Part shown: positions 36,768 through 45,539 of the stretch, piece by piece
How the letters are laid out: each line of letters begins with the position of its first letter
Numbering within the stretch: the first letter of the stretch is position 1
Assembly: GCF_900116285.1 (NCBI RefSeq)
Contig: NZ_FPAJ01000006.1
Span: forward strand, 1 to 64,000
Length of the DNA stretch: 64,000 nucleotides
Reading direction: 5' to 3'
Origin: Sulfitobacter marinus
GTDB taxonomy: Bacteria > Pseudomonadota > Alphaproteobacteria > Rhodobacterales > Rhodobacteraceae
Program-made: the position numbers and the translations under genes
The notes under the pieces: generated by a model
Told to the model about the DNA's origin: nothing
The model's input: only the letters and a program-made list of their open reading frames with translations
Databases searched by the model: none

Positions 36768-37330
36768 GAGTTTGCCTTTGTCTCTGCGATGTCGTTCCAG
36801 ACGTCCTGCCGTGTGAGGTGGCCGTCGGTTAATTCGAACCGGTCAATAAACCGGATGCTGTCAAACGGTGTCCCGTCCGGCCATTCACCTGATAATGTAC
36901 CACGGCAATACACCACGGCGGCGTCGCCCGGCGTTTGCAGCGCATCAAAACCTTCATAGGTTTTGGTAACAAATTTATAGCGGGGTGCGGCCCAGTCGAT
37001 CAGTTGTTCAAGTTTGGTCATCGGCTCGGCGCCCGGAAACACCATGGTAAATCCAGCGCCAAGCATCCCGCTGGCCTTGTCGATATCGCGCGCTTCCATC
37101 GCAAAGAGATACTCACGGACCAGAGTCGCGGGATCAGGCAGAGCCGAGGCGGGTTTGCGGTACTGGCCACCGCGCATGTATCCGGCGGGGTCAAGCTCAT
37201 GGATCATGACAGTAACAGCCTCTGGCGGCGCAGGGACCACGATCCGAACGGCGTGGGTCAGGGCCTCGCAAAGGCGAGATTTATCGGTGTCGCTATACCC
37301 TTTCATGACATGAAGCTCGATTACGGGCAT
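36764..37330 (-). CDS. Fusion of tautomerase-like and SnoaL/NTF2-like domains
   Basis: 188 residues. Residues 1-62 resemble 4-oxalocrotonate tautomerase, with Pro directly after Met (MPVIELHV), which would become the N-terminal catalytic base. The usual arginines are not kept: the R11 position is Tyr (KGYSD) and the R39 position is Thr (EAVTVMI). Residues about 68-185 have an NTF2/SnoaL-type cone (LVREYLFAMEARDID ... WPDGTPFDSIRFIDRFELTDG). First gene of the minus arm, directly behind a GntR-type palindrome. Likely isomerises or binds a pathway intermediate; activity not predictable. Confidence 0.7.
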   Translation of the reverse strand: MPVIELHVMKGYSDTDKSRLCEALTHAVRIVVPAPPEAVTVMIHELDPAGYMRGGQYRKPASALPDPATLVREYLFAMEARDIDKASGMLGAGFTMVFPGAEPMTKLEQLIDWAAPRYKFVTKTYEGFDALQTPGDAAVVYCRGTLSGEWPDGTPFDSIRFIDRFELTDGHLTRQDVWNDIAETKANS

Positions 37331-37348
37331 TGGGTCTCCTTCGCCAAA

Positions 37349-37368
37349 CTGTATTTTTTGTAATACAG
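37349..37368. promoter_or_regulatory. Inverted repeat, probable GntR/HutC operator
   Basis: CTGTATT-TTTTGT-AATACAG is a perfect 7-base inverted repeat with a 6-base spacer. It lies 18 bases upstream of the tautomerase-fusion start and 103 before the GntR start. HutC-type regulators bind AT-rich palindromes of this size. Two copies of TTGCGTTT at 37397 and 37420 (23 bases apart) lie closer to the GntR gene and may be a second element. Confidence 0.6.
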
Positions 37369-37470
37369 ATTAAATGACATGCATAGGTCAAATATTTTGC
37401 GTTTTATAAGATAGATTTCTTGCGTTTAAAAAATCCGCCGCTAGGGTTGAACTGAATTGAAAGGGTCGTA

Positions 37471-38286
37471 ATGGCGCATGGAATCACATCTTTGAAACGC
37501 AGGGGGCTGCCTGAGGGGGGCAAGGCGCGGCGAGTATACTTGCATCTTCACGAAGAGATTGCGCGCGGCATTTACCCCGCTGGTGCGCTATTGCCCGGAG
37601 AGCAAAAGCTGGCGGTCACGCTGGACGTGTCGCGGGTCACCGTGCGCCGTGCATTGGATGCCTTGGAAAACGACGGCCTGATTGAGCGGCGCGCAGGGTC
37701 GGGCACAACGGTGCGTGCGCCAAAAGCATTTCCATCGATGGCGGCGGACTTTAACGCGCTGATGCCACAACTGGTCGAGATGGGTCAAAACACGACCGCG
37801 CGGCTGTTGTCGTTCAGCTATGGCGGTGCACCGGGCGGGGTTGCGACCGCGTTGGGGTTAACGGCACAATCGCGTGTGCAGGCCGCTGTGCGCCTGCGTC
37901 TGGTCGAGGGGGAGCCGTTTTCCCACCTCACCACATGGGTGCCCGAGGAAATCGCCCAAAACTATACCGAGGCTGAGCTGGCCACGACACCGCTGTTTCG
38001 CTTGTTAGAGCGGTCCGGCGTCAAGGTAGATGCCGCGCATCAGACGGTCAGTGCGACGCTCGCCTCGCCAGATGTGGCGGATGTGCTGGGTCTAAGCGTT
38101 GGTGCGCCTTTGTTGTCGCTCGACCGCGTTGTCAAAGACGCCGAAGGGCGTGGGGTTGAATACCTGTCAGCGCTTTACCGCCCTGACATGTTCAAGCTTG
38201 AGATGGATTTGACCCGCGTCGGCGACGGCAAGGCTCGCCACTGGGAACCGGTAATCAAGCCGGCCCGTAAAGAGGCGGCGGAATGA
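37471..38286 (+). CDS. GntR-family regulator, HutC subfamily
   Basis: 271 residues. The N-terminal winged helix has LHEEIARGIYPAGALLPGEQKLAVTLDVSRVTVRRALDALENDGLI-type sequence near residues 25-72, characteristic of GntR. Residues about 100-250 form the UTRA effector domain (LGLTAQSRVQAAVRLRLVEGEPFSHLTTW). It is divergent from the tautomerase-hyu operon and co-directional with leuCD (ATGA overlap), so it probably controls both arms in response to a pathway carboxylate. Confidence 0.88.
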   Translation: MAHGITSLKRRGLPEGGKARRVYLHLHEEIARGIYPAGALLPGEQKLAVTLDVSRVTVRRALDALENDGLIERRAGSGTTVRAPKAFPSMAADFNALMPQLVEMGQNTTARLLSFSYGGAPGGVATALGLTAQSRVQAAVRLRLVEGEPFSHLTTWVPEEIAQNYTEAELATTPLFRLLERSGVKVDAAHQTVSATLASPDVADVLGLSVGAPLLSLDRVVKDAEGRGVEYLSALYRPDMFKLEMDLTRVGDGKARHWEPVIKPARKEAAE

Positions 38287-39680
38287 CCACGGCCCAAACC
38301 TTGTTGGCCAAGCTCTGGGCGGCGCATGAAATCATGCAGCGCGAAGACGGGACTTCATTGCTTTGGGTGGACCGGCATTTTGTACACGAAGGATCGCATC
38401 ACGCTTTTGCCAAGCTGGACAGCCGCGGCAAGAAAGTCGCGTTCCCTGAGCTGACGTTCGGCGTGGTTGACCATTATGCGCCGACGCGTGCGGGGGATGT
38501 GGCACCGGATATCCGGCGGATGATCGACACGTTGGGCCGCAATGCCAAGGCGCATGGCGTTCGTTTGTTCGATCTGCGCGACCCGGGCCAGGGGATCGTG
38601 CATGTGATCGGGCCGGAGCAGGGTCTGACCTTGCCCGGTTTGCTGATCAATTGCGGCGATAGCCATACATCAACCCATGGGGCGTTTGGGGCACTTGCCT
38701 TTGGTGTGGGCGCAACCGAAGTGGCGCATATTCTTGCCACCCAAACGATCTGGCAAAAACGTCCCAAGACCATGCGTATTACCTTTGATGGTGTCTTGGG
38801 TGTGGGGGTGTCGGCCAAGGATATGGCGCTGCATTGGATTGCCAAGCTGGGGGCCGATGGCGCGCGCGGGCATGCGATTGAATATGCCGGTCCCGCCGTC
38901 GAGGCACTGAGCATGGAGGGTCGGCTGACCCTGTGCAACCTGAGCATCGAAGGCGGTGCCCGTCTGGGGTTGGTCGCGCCGGATCAGGTGACGTTCGAGT
39001 ATTTGAAAGGCCGTAACTTTGCCCCCAAAGGGCCAGCGTGGGATCAGGCGGTTGAATATTGGACCCAGCTTAAAACAGATGCAGGGGCCGCATTTGACCA
39101 AGAGGTGTCCTTCGACGCAGCGGATGTCTCGCCCACTGTGACATGGGGCACATCGCCCGAGGATGCGCTGCCCATTACCGGCCATGTCCCCGACCCTGAT
39201 CAACTTGGCCCGGCCAAGCAGGGACAGGCGCGCGCGGCGTTAGACTATATGGGGTTGATCGCCGGTATGCCGCTAAAGGATGTAGCCGTCGATGAGGTGT
39301 TTATTGGATCTTGCACCAATGGCCGGATCGAGGATTTGCGACTGGCGGCCAAGGTGTTGGCGGGGCGCAAGACCAAGGTGCCAGGTCTGGTGTCGCCCGG
39401 ATCGGCCAGGGTCAAGAAACAGGCCGAGGCCGAAGGACTGGCGCAGATTTTTACAGAGGCCGGGTTGGAATGGGCCGATTCAGGCTGTTCCATGTGCGTC
39501 GGCATGAACGGCGACCGTGTCGATGCAGGCAAACGTTGCGCGTCGTCCACGAATCGGAACTTCAAGGGGCGCCAAGGGCGCGGCGCGCGCACCCATTTGA
39601 TGAGCCCCGCTATGGTCGCCGCCGCAGCTGTTTCCGGGCACCTCGCCGATGTGCGCCCCCTATTGGAGGGGCGATCATGA
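38283..39680 (+). CDS. leuC: LeuC-like aconitase-family hydro-lyase, large subunit
   Basis: 465 residues, like E. coli LeuC. The three 4Fe-4S ligands are C344 (IGSCTN), C402 and C405 (CSMCVGMN). The core is close to isopropylmalate isomerase (CGDSHTSTHGAFGALAFGVG). Its place in a regulated catabolic operon with a TRAP importer and a C-C lyase suggests a paralogue acting on another maleate- or malate-type acid rather than leucine synthesis. LeuC/LeuD relatives include dimethylmaleate hydratase and citraconate hydratase. Overlaps the regulator by 4 bases and leuD by 4 bases. Confidence 0.85.
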   Translation: MTTAQTLLAKLWAAHEIMQREDGTSLLWVDRHFVHEGSHHAFAKLDSRGKKVAFPELTFGVVDHYAPTRAGDVAPDIRRMIDTLGRNAKAHGVRLFDLRDPGQGIVHVIGPEQGLTLPGLLINCGDSHTSTHGAFGALAFGVGATEVAHILATQTIWQKRPKTMRITFDGVLGVGVSAKDMALHWIAKLGADGARGHAIEYAGPAVEALSMEGRLTLCNLSIEGGARLGLVAPDQVTFEYLKGRNFAPKGPAWDQAVEYWTQLKTDAGAAFDQEVSFDAADVSPTVTWGTSPEDALPITGHVPDPDQLGPAKQGQARAALDYMGLIAGMPLKDVAVDEVFIGSCTNGRIEDLRLAAKVLAGRKTKVPGLVSPGSARVKKQAEAEGLAQIFTEAGLEWADSGCSMCVGMNGDRVDAGKRCASSTNRNFKGRQGRGARTHLMSPAMVAAAAVSGHLADVRPLLEGRS

Positions 39681-40267
39681 GCGGTTGGACCACAATAACA
39701 GGCCGCGCCGTGGCACTGCCGCAGGCCAATATCGATACCGATCAACTGATTGCCGCGCGGTTCATGTCGGCACCGCGCAGTGAAGGGTATGGCCGGTTCT
39801 TGTTGCATGACGCCCAGCAGGATCAGGCGGATCATGTGCTCAATAGATACAAGCGCGCCGATGTGCTGGTCACGCGCCGCAACTTTGGCAGTGGTTCCAG
39901 CCGCGAGGCGGCTGTTTATGCGTTGGTGGATTTCGGGATCAAAGCCGTCTTTGCCCCTAGCTTTGGCGATATATTCGCCAGCAATGCGGTGAACAACGGT
40001 TTGCTCCCTGCCCGCCTGACCGAAGATGAAGTCGAAACGCTGATTGATCAGATGGGCCAGAAGGACGCGCCAGCGACCGTTGATTTGAACACCGGCACCG
40101 CGGTGATCGGCGGGCAGCAGCTGTCTTTTGATCTGGATCCGGCATGGCAGCAAAAGCTGGTGAATGGCTGGGATGATATCGATCTGACGGCCCAGCACAG
40201 CGATCAGATTACCAAGTTTCGCACCGCACGATTTGCGGCGCACCCGTGGGCTTTGCCCGCACCTTAA
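39677..40267 (+). CDS. leuD: LeuD-like aconitase-family hydro-lyase, small subunit
   Basis: 196 residues from the ATG at 39677, overlapping the leuC stop; the frame is open upstream inside leuC but that part is not LeuD. The swivelling domain motifs are present: NIDTDQLIAARFM near residues 17-29 and RNFGSGSSREAAVYAL near 69-84, which bind the substrate carboxylate. It pairs with the large subunit at 38283. The YGRFLLHD loop near 38 corresponds to the substrate-selecting loop region of LeuD, but I cannot derive the substrate. Confidence 0.85.
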   Translation: MSGWTTITGRAVALPQANIDTDQLIAARFMSAPRSEGYGRFLLHDAQQDQADHVLNRYKRADVLVTRRNFGSGSSREAAVYALVDFGIKAVFAPSFGDIFASNAVNNGLLPARLTEDEVETLIDQMGQKDAPATVDLNTGTAVIGGQQLSFDLDPAWQQKLVNGWDDIDLTAQHSDQITKFRTARFAAHPWALPAP

Positions 40268-40351
40268 GACGTTTTCGCGCCGCACAGTGGCCGGAGACAA
40301 AAATCAAAAGGGGTCCACAAAGGAACCCAACCAACTGGGAGTAACGAAACT

Positions 40352-41347
40352 ATGAAACATACAATTTTCGGCGGCATTCTTGCCACCACGGCGCTGACAT
40401 CGACGGCCTTTGCCCAAGAAACCATTACAGCCGTTCACGCCTTCCCTGAATCACTGATCTATACCAAGTCGTTTCTTGAGTTTGTCGACAAGGTAAATGC
40501 AGCCGGCGAAGGCGTGGTTCAGATCGAAGTGCGCGGCGGGCCAGAGGCCATCGGCATGTTCCAACAGCCTGACGCGGTGCGCGATGGCGTCGTTGATATG
40601 GTGTACACACCGGGCAGTTTTTACGCGGGCGCATTGCCAGAAAAAGACGCGCTGGTGACGTCAAACATGACCGCAGCCGAGACCCGCGCCAATGGCGGTA
40701 TCGAATTGATCGACCAGATCCATCAAGAGAAGATGGGCCTGAAATATCTGGGCTGGTTCGATTCAGGTGTTTGCTACAACCTATGGACCCGCAATGAGCC
40801 AACGCTGGACGATGGCGGCAACCTTGATGTGTCGGGCCTGAAACTGCGCGGCAACGCCGTTTATAATGCGTTCTTCACCGATTACCTTGGCGCGCAGGTT
40901 ATCGATTTGCCCACGACCGAGGTTTATTCAGCGCTTGAACGTGGTGTGGTTGATGCGACGGGCTGGACCCAGATTGGCCTGATCGATCTGAAATGGAACG
41001 AGTTCCTGAACTACCGGATCGAGCCGTGCTTTTTCTCGACCGACTTGGGCACAGTTGTGAATCTGGAAAAGTGGAATTCGCTGTCCGAAGAAGCCCGCAC
41101 AATCGTTCAGGATGTCGCAATCGCGCATGAGGCCGAAAGCTCCGAGAAGCTGGGTGCAGTGCGTGACGAAGACTTTGCCAAGCTGGAAGCGGCGGGCATG
41201 AAGGTTGTCACCTTGGAAGGTGATGCTGCTGACGCCTATCTGGCGGCTGCGACGCAAAAGACCTGGGATCGCATGAAAGGCCTGATGGCCGAAAGTCCAC
41301 AGGGTGATGGTAACTATGATAAGCTGATCGAGCTTTTCTATAAATAG
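40352..41347 (+). CDS. dctP: TRAP transporter solute-binding protein, DctP family
   Basis: 331 residues with a signal peptide (about 1-21, TAFAQ-E cleavage). A periplasmic DctP-type binding protein: the Arg that salt-bridges a ligand carboxylate is expected at R166 (GLKLRGNAVYN), so an organic acid ligand is likely. It has its own ribosome site (GGGAG) 84 bases after leuD and is followed by a strong hairpin before the permease genes. Substrate presumably the compound degraded by the flanking operons. Confidence 0.88.
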   Translation: MKHTIFGGILATTALTSTAFAQETITAVHAFPESLIYTKSFLEFVDKVNAAGEGVVQIEVRGGPEAIGMFQQPDAVRDGVVDMVYTPGSFYAGALPEKDALVTSNMTAAETRANGGIELIDQIHQEKMGLKYLGWFDSGVCYNLWTRNEPTLDDGGNLDVSGLKLRGNAVYNAFFTDYLGAQVIDLPTTEVYSALERGVVDATGWTQIGLIDLKWNEFLNYRIEPCFFSTDLGTVVNLEKWNSLSEEARTIVQDVAIAHEAESSEKLGAVRDEDFAKLEAAGMKVVTLEGDAADAYLAAATQKTWDRMKGLMAESPQGDGNYDKLIELFYK

Positions 41348-41359
41348 TAGAACCCTAGA

Positions 41360-41385
41360 CGGCGCGCCGGATATCTGGCGCGCCG
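41360..41385 (+). terminator. Intra-operon terminator/attenuator between dctP and dctQ
   Basis: CGGCGCGCC and GGCGCGCCG form a perfect 9-base GC-only stem with an 8-base loop, followed by CATTTTTG. It starts 12 bases after the dctP stop and ends 25 bases before dctQ. It should end most transcripts after dctP, giving more binding protein than permease, and may also protect the 3' end. Confidence 0.8.
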
Positions 41386-41410
41386 CATTTTTGTGAACGA
41401 GGGGCAGCAT

Positions 41411-41917
41411 ATGGAAACGGTCGGCAAATTATATCGGGGGTTCCTCTATGCGATGGCGGGTATTGCCGGGGTCATGCTGGTTTGGCTGATGATTTCCGTG
41501 ATCATGTCCGTCGTAATGCGCAACAGCGGGCTACAGCCCTTTGCGTGGCTGTTCACATCGTCTGAATATGCGATCCTTTACATGACCATGCTGGGTGCCC
41601 CTTGGCTGGTGCGCGAAAAGGGCCATGTGCATATCGAACTGGTGACGGCGGCATTGCCCATAGGAATGCGGAGGGTAGTCAGCCGCTTGGTGGCCCTGCT
41701 TTGCGTGTTGGTGTCGCTGATCCTTGCGTGGAAAGGGGCCGAGCTGCTCTTGGGAAATATCACGCGCAACGATCTGGATGTACGCGCGTATTATTTCCCC
41801 AAATGGATACTCACCATCGCCTTTCCGGTCAGCTTTGGCCTGATGGCAATTGAATTTTCCCGTTTTGTTTTTGGCGACAACCTGATGCATTCCGGCGAAG
41901 CAGGGATACACGAATAA
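41411..41917 (+). CDS. dctQ: TRAP transporter small permease, DctQ family
   Basis: 168 residues from the ATG at 41411, behind GAGGGGCAG. Four predicted membrane helices (about 15-37, 48-66, 90-110, 130-150) and the DctQ pattern WLVREKGHVHIELV near residues 64-77. It scaffolds the large permease in the inner membrane. Its stop overlaps the next start by one base (TAATG). Confidence 0.85.
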   Translation: METVGKLYRGFLYAMAGIAGVMLVWLMISVIMSVVMRNSGLQPFAWLFTSSEYAILYMTMLGAPWLVREKGHVHIELVTAALPIGMRRVVSRLVALLCVLVSLILAWKGAELLLGNITRNDLDVRAYYFPKWILTIAFPVSFGLMAIEFSRFVFGDNLMHSGEAGIHE

Positions 41918-43224
41918 TGGAATGGTTTGAATCGCTGGCCCTTTTGCTGGGCTCGATCCTTGTTTTGATGGCGATTGGAATGCCGGTGGCGCTGGCCTTT
42001 TTGGCCGCCAATATTCTGGGGGCGTGGTTCTTTATGGGCGGTGCCAAGGGCATTACCCTATTGCTGAACAACGGTTTTGGCGGGCTGACGAACTATGCGC
42101 TTGTCCCGATCCCGCTGTTTTTGCTGATGGGTGAAATTTTCTTTCACACCGGTCTTGGGGCGCGGATGTTCAACGCGATTGACCGGTTGTTAGGTAAATT
42201 GCCGGGCCGCTTATCCTATGTCACCGTTCTCGGTGGTACTGCGTTTTCAACATTGTCAGGGTCATCGATGGGATCAACGGCGTTGCTGGGCAGTCTGATG
42301 GTGCCCGAGATGACAACGCGCGGCTACAAGAAACACATGTCGATCGGGCCGATCCTCGGCACGGGCGGTCTGGCTATCATCATCCCGCCATCGGCCTTGG
42401 CCGTGCTGCTGGCGACACTGGCGCGGATCGATGTGGGTGCCTTGTTGATTGCGGGGATCATCCCCGGTTTGATCCTTGCCAGCTTTTATATCGCGACGAT
42501 TTACATCCAGACCAAGATCGACCCGTCGGCCGCGCCCGCCTATGATGTCGAGACGCTAAGCTGGGGTCAAAAGATGCGGCTGCTGTTCGGGGATGTGATG
42601 CCGATGCTGTCGGTCATGGTCCTGATCGTAATTGGTATGGTCGGCGGTCTGATCACCCCGTCCGAGGCGGCGGCATTCGGCGCGCTTGGCGTGCTGATCC
42701 TTGCCGTTCTGTTCCGTTGCCTAAGCTGGGAAGCGATGAAAAAATCCGTCGTGGGCGCATTGCGCGTCACCCTGATGGCCTATCTGATCGTGTTCGGCTC
42801 CGCCACATTCAGTCAATTGTTGGCCTTTTCGGGCGCGTCATCGGGTTTGATCCGCTGGGCGACGTCGTTTGATCTGGCACCTGTTGCGATGCTGTTGGTC
42901 ATGTTCGGCGTGTTGCTGTTGCTAGGCATGTTCATGGAGCAGATTTCGATGATGCTCTTGACCGTGCCGATCTTCTTTCCTTTGGCAGCAAGCCTTGGCT
43001 TTGATCCGATCTGGTTCGGTTTGATCATCCTGCTCGCGCTCGAGATCAGCTTTACCACCCCGCCTTTTGGGTTGCTGCTGTTCGTCATGAAGGGGGTGGC
43101 CCCCAAAGACACGACCATGCGCGAGATCTATCTGTCAGCATTTCCCTATATGGGTTGCTCGATGCTGCTGGTGGCGCTGTTGATCCTGTTTCCGCAACTG
43201 GCCCTCTGGCTGCCCGGGATGTAG
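41917..43224 (+). CDS. dctM: TRAP transporter large permease, DctM family
   Basis: 435 residues, about 12-13 hydrophobic segments, the Na+-coupled transport subunit. Landmarks are MGEIFFHTGLGARMFNAIDRLLGKLPGRLSYVTV near residues 69-102, the SGSSMGSTALLG hairpin near 111-122, and GFDPIWFGLI near 363. Last gene of the plus arm of the catabolic island. It is followed by a hairpin at 43345-43377 shared with the convergent haem receptor. Confidence 0.9.
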   Translation: MEWFESLALLLGSILVLMAIGMPVALAFLAANILGAWFFMGGAKGITLLLNNGFGGLTNYALVPIPLFLLMGEIFFHTGLGARMFNAIDRLLGKLPGRLSYVTVLGGTAFSTLSGSSMGSTALLGSLMVPEMTTRGYKKHMSIGPILGTGGLAIIIPPSALAVLLATLARIDVGALLIAGIIPGLILASFYIATIYIQTKIDPSAAPAYDVETLSWGQKMRLLFGDVMPMLSVMVLIVIGMVGGLITPSEAAAFGALGVLILAVLFRCLSWEAMKKSVVGALRVTLMAYLIVFGSATFSQLLAFSGASSGLIRWATSFDLAPVAMLLVMFGVLLLLGMFMEQISMMLLTVPIFFPLAASLGFDPIWFGLIILLALEISFTTPPFGLLLFVMKGVAPKDTTMREIYLSAFPYMGCSMLLVALLILFPQLALWLPGM

Positions 43225-43344
43225 GGCACGCGCCTAAGTAGAGCTTCAGTTGTGCAGAGAAGTAACGTTAACGAGGCACCCACCCGAGAGAATGGGCACC
43301 CCGCCGTCTGCTAAAGCCACCAATCAAGCCCAGCAGATTCTTTA

Positions 43345-43377
43345 GGGGCAGACCATGCAGAATGCGCAGTCTGCCCC
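43345..43377. terminator. Hairpin between convergent dctM and hmuR
   Basis: GGGGCAGAC and GTCTGCCCC form a perfect 9-base stem with a 15-base loop, 8 bases after the hmuR stop (minus strand) and 121 after dctM. Neither side has a long T-run (GTTTGTCTT on the plus side), so it may be a weak bidirectional terminator. The rest of 43225-43384 shows no gene. Confidence 0.5.
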
Positions 43378-43384
43378 GTTTGTC

Positions 43385-45415
43385 TTAGAATGTACGCGAC
43401 AACGTCAGCTTGAGGTTGCGGCCCGGTGCGGCGCGCGTCGACTGATGCGGCGTGTAATCGCGGTCAAACAGGTTTTCCAAACCGACACGGATTTGCGTGT
43501 CTTTCAACACACCTTGCTGAGGGATATAGGTGGCGCGCAAGTTGTGAACGCCAAAGCCCGTTGTTTCGGTGCCGTTGATATCGATTGATGCGTTGGCAAC
43601 CATTTCCCAGCTCAGGTCCAGCTCTTCGCCGAATTTTTTACCCACAGTGAAGCGCAATGAATCAGCTGCTGTAAATTTCCAGTCAGTTTCGACACCACCG
43701 GGGGCGATCTGTGTGCCGTCCGTGATGTTGGCATTCAAATCAAGGTACAGACCGCTTTCCATCGCGTAAGAGGCCTCAAGCTCTAGACCTTCTGTATCGA
43801 CGCCCTCTAGGGCCGGCGCAGGACGGCCGACGCCAGTCGTATAGGATGTCACATCGTAAAGTTTGGTTCTGTAAAGATTGGCCTTGATCGCGAAGCTGTC
43901 ACCGCTGCGGAACAGATCGTTTCCGTCATAGGAGGCGCCGATTTCGAAGGTTTTCGCCTTTTCGGACATTGTCATATATGTCGCGTTGTTGAGGTCGTCC
44001 ACGATAGGAAGCGATTCAGTATACGCACCGCTACCGAAGACGGCAAAACCGTTGTCAAAAGCGTAGCGCAGAGACAGACCACCCATCAGTGCTTCATTGT
44101 TATAAACGCCATTATTGGGAGCAGTGGACCCGGTGATTTCAGAGGTCTCATAGCGCAACGCTGGCGTGATTGTCCAAGCGTTGCCAATTTGCATGTCATC
44201 AACAACGTAAAGCGCAACTCGGTCGTCGACACCGCCGGGTGCCGAATTCGCGTCAAGCCGCTCCTTGCGGATCAGCTCAAGACCGCTGCGCAATTCATGG
44301 CTGATCGCATCGGTGTCAAACAGGCTGGTGTTTTTAAATGACAGTTTGGTGGTCTGATAGCGGTGGTCCGCATTGGTCAGCGCCAATAGGCTGGCTGCTT
44401 GCGAGGTGCCCTCAAGCGATGAACTGCCCGAAATGTAGGTCTGATCGATTTGTTGATCGGCATAGCTAAGCTGCACGTCCAGATCGATCAAATTATTATC
44501 TTCGGGGTTAAAGTTATAGGTCAGTGTTGCAGCGCGTGATGTGATGTCACGATCAACGTTACCAAAGGAATCCGTTGTGGTCGTAAAGCTGTCATAGGGC
44601 GCATCGCGTTCGCTGGATGTGGTGTTGGTCAAACTGAACGTCAGCGATTGATCGCGATTCTCACCAAAGGTGTATTTTGCCTTGAGCAAACCGGACGGCA
44701 GGGTAAAGGCGCTATTGCCGATATCGTCACCATCACCGTCTTTCTGGTTATCTTGATCACGCCATGTGTAATTCAGCATGAACTCCATATCCTGGGATGG
44801 CTGCCATGCCAGCACGCTCGAGGACGTCAGGCCATCGCCGTTGCTCGAAAACTCAAGCGTTTGTCCCAGGACATATCCCAGCTCGCCGCCCGTCAGGTCA
44901 GAGGCGTCTTTGGTTTCCAGCCGAACCACGCCACCAACAATGCCGGAGCCGTATTCAAAGCTGCCCACGGTGCCGCGGATGACGCTAACGTTCTTGTACA
45001 AGAAGGGGTCCGTAAACAACTGCGTCCCGATCCGGTAGAGTTCTTCCGCACCGACATCTGCGCCATCAATCTGAACCGCGACTTTGTGGTCGGTCCCATA
45101 AGTGCTGTTGGCACCAAAGCCCCGAATGTTAATGCCAGACCCCTGAGGTGTGGAGCCGTTCACCAAGCTGACGCCCGGCACAGAATCGATCAGCTGAGCA
45201 ACAGTGCCGGCTTGGCGGTCATCGATCTCATCCTGATCAACAGTTGTCTGTGCAACAGCCGTATCTGTTTGAACCTTACGTTTACTTTCGCCCAGAACCA
45301 GCGTGCCTAGAAACCCTTGGTCGGCTTCTTGCGCGTGCAACGTCGCAGTGTGGATCGTGATAAACAATAGGCTGGTAGTACCCAATAAGAGGGCACGTTT
45401 TCTGGTCGGGGTCAT
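43385..45415 (-). CDS. hmuR: TonB-dependent haem/haemoglobin receptor HmuR
   Basis: 676 residues with a signal peptide (about 1-28, TLHAQ). A TonB-box-like TLVLGES near residue 38 is followed by a plug domain (VAQLIDSVPGVSLVNG, GINIRGFG) and a 22-stranded outer-membrane barrel ending in the aromatic RTF. It imports haem across the outer membrane with energy from TonB. Divergent from hmuSTUV across a 225-base gap carrying a TGA-N9-TCA box, so iron control is expected. Haem specificity is inferred from the neighbours. Confidence 0.88.
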   Translation of the reverse strand: MTPTRKRALLLGTTSLLFITIHTATLHAQEADQGFLGTLVLGESKRKVQTDTAVAQTTVDQDEIDDRQAGTVAQLIDSVPGVSLVNGSTPQGSGINIRGFGANSTYGTDHKVAVQIDGADVGAEELYRIGTQLFTDPFLYKNVSVIRGTVGSFEYGSGIVGGVVRLETKDASDLTGGELGYVLGQTLEFSSNGDGLTSSSVLAWQPSQDMEFMLNYTWRDQDNQKDGDGDDIGNSAFTLPSGLLKAKYTFGENRDQSLTFSLTNTTSSERDAPYDSFTTTTDSFGNVDRDITSRAATLTYNFNPEDNNLIDLDVQLSYADQQIDQTYISGSSSLEGTSQAASLLALTNADHRYQTTKLSFKNTSLFDTDAISHELRSGLELIRKERLDANSAPGGVDDRVALYVVDDMQIGNAWTITPALRYETSEITGSTAPNNGVYNNEALMGGLSLRYAFDNGFAVFGSGAYTESLPIVDDLNNATYMTMSEKAKTFEIGASYDGNDLFRSGDSFAIKANLYRTKLYDVTSYTTGVGRPAPALEGVDTEGLELEASYAMESGLYLDLNANITDGTQIAPGGVETDWKFTAADSLRFTVGKKFGEELDLSWEMVANASIDINGTETTGFGVHNLRATYIPQQGVLKDTQIRVGLENLFDRDYTPHQSTRAAPGRNLKLTLSRTF

Positions 45416-45524
45416 TTTTTGCCTCGCAAGCGTTCAGGGGGCCTAATGCTTGCTATGGGCTGGCAGCGGCGTTTGGTGATAATTGCATCGATGATCAATG
45501 CGCTCTTGCGGTTACTAAAAAGGC

Positions 45525-45539
45525 TGACTAAAAGTGTCA
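45525..45539. promoter_or_regulatory. Iron-rhodo-box-like palindrome between hmuR and hmuS
   Basis: TGACTAAAAGTGTCA fits TGA-N9-TCA, the consensus described for iron control in Rhodobacterales (RirA/IscR-type). It lies 110 bases upstream of hmuR and 102 upstream of hmuS, centred between the divergent genes. One short palindrome of this kind can occur by chance, but its position in a haem-uptake promoter supports it. Confidence 0.6.

Noticed and set aside
39311..39676. N-terminal extension of leuD into leuC
   Set aside because: LeuD similarity begins at the ATG at 39677, which forms the standard ATGA overlap.
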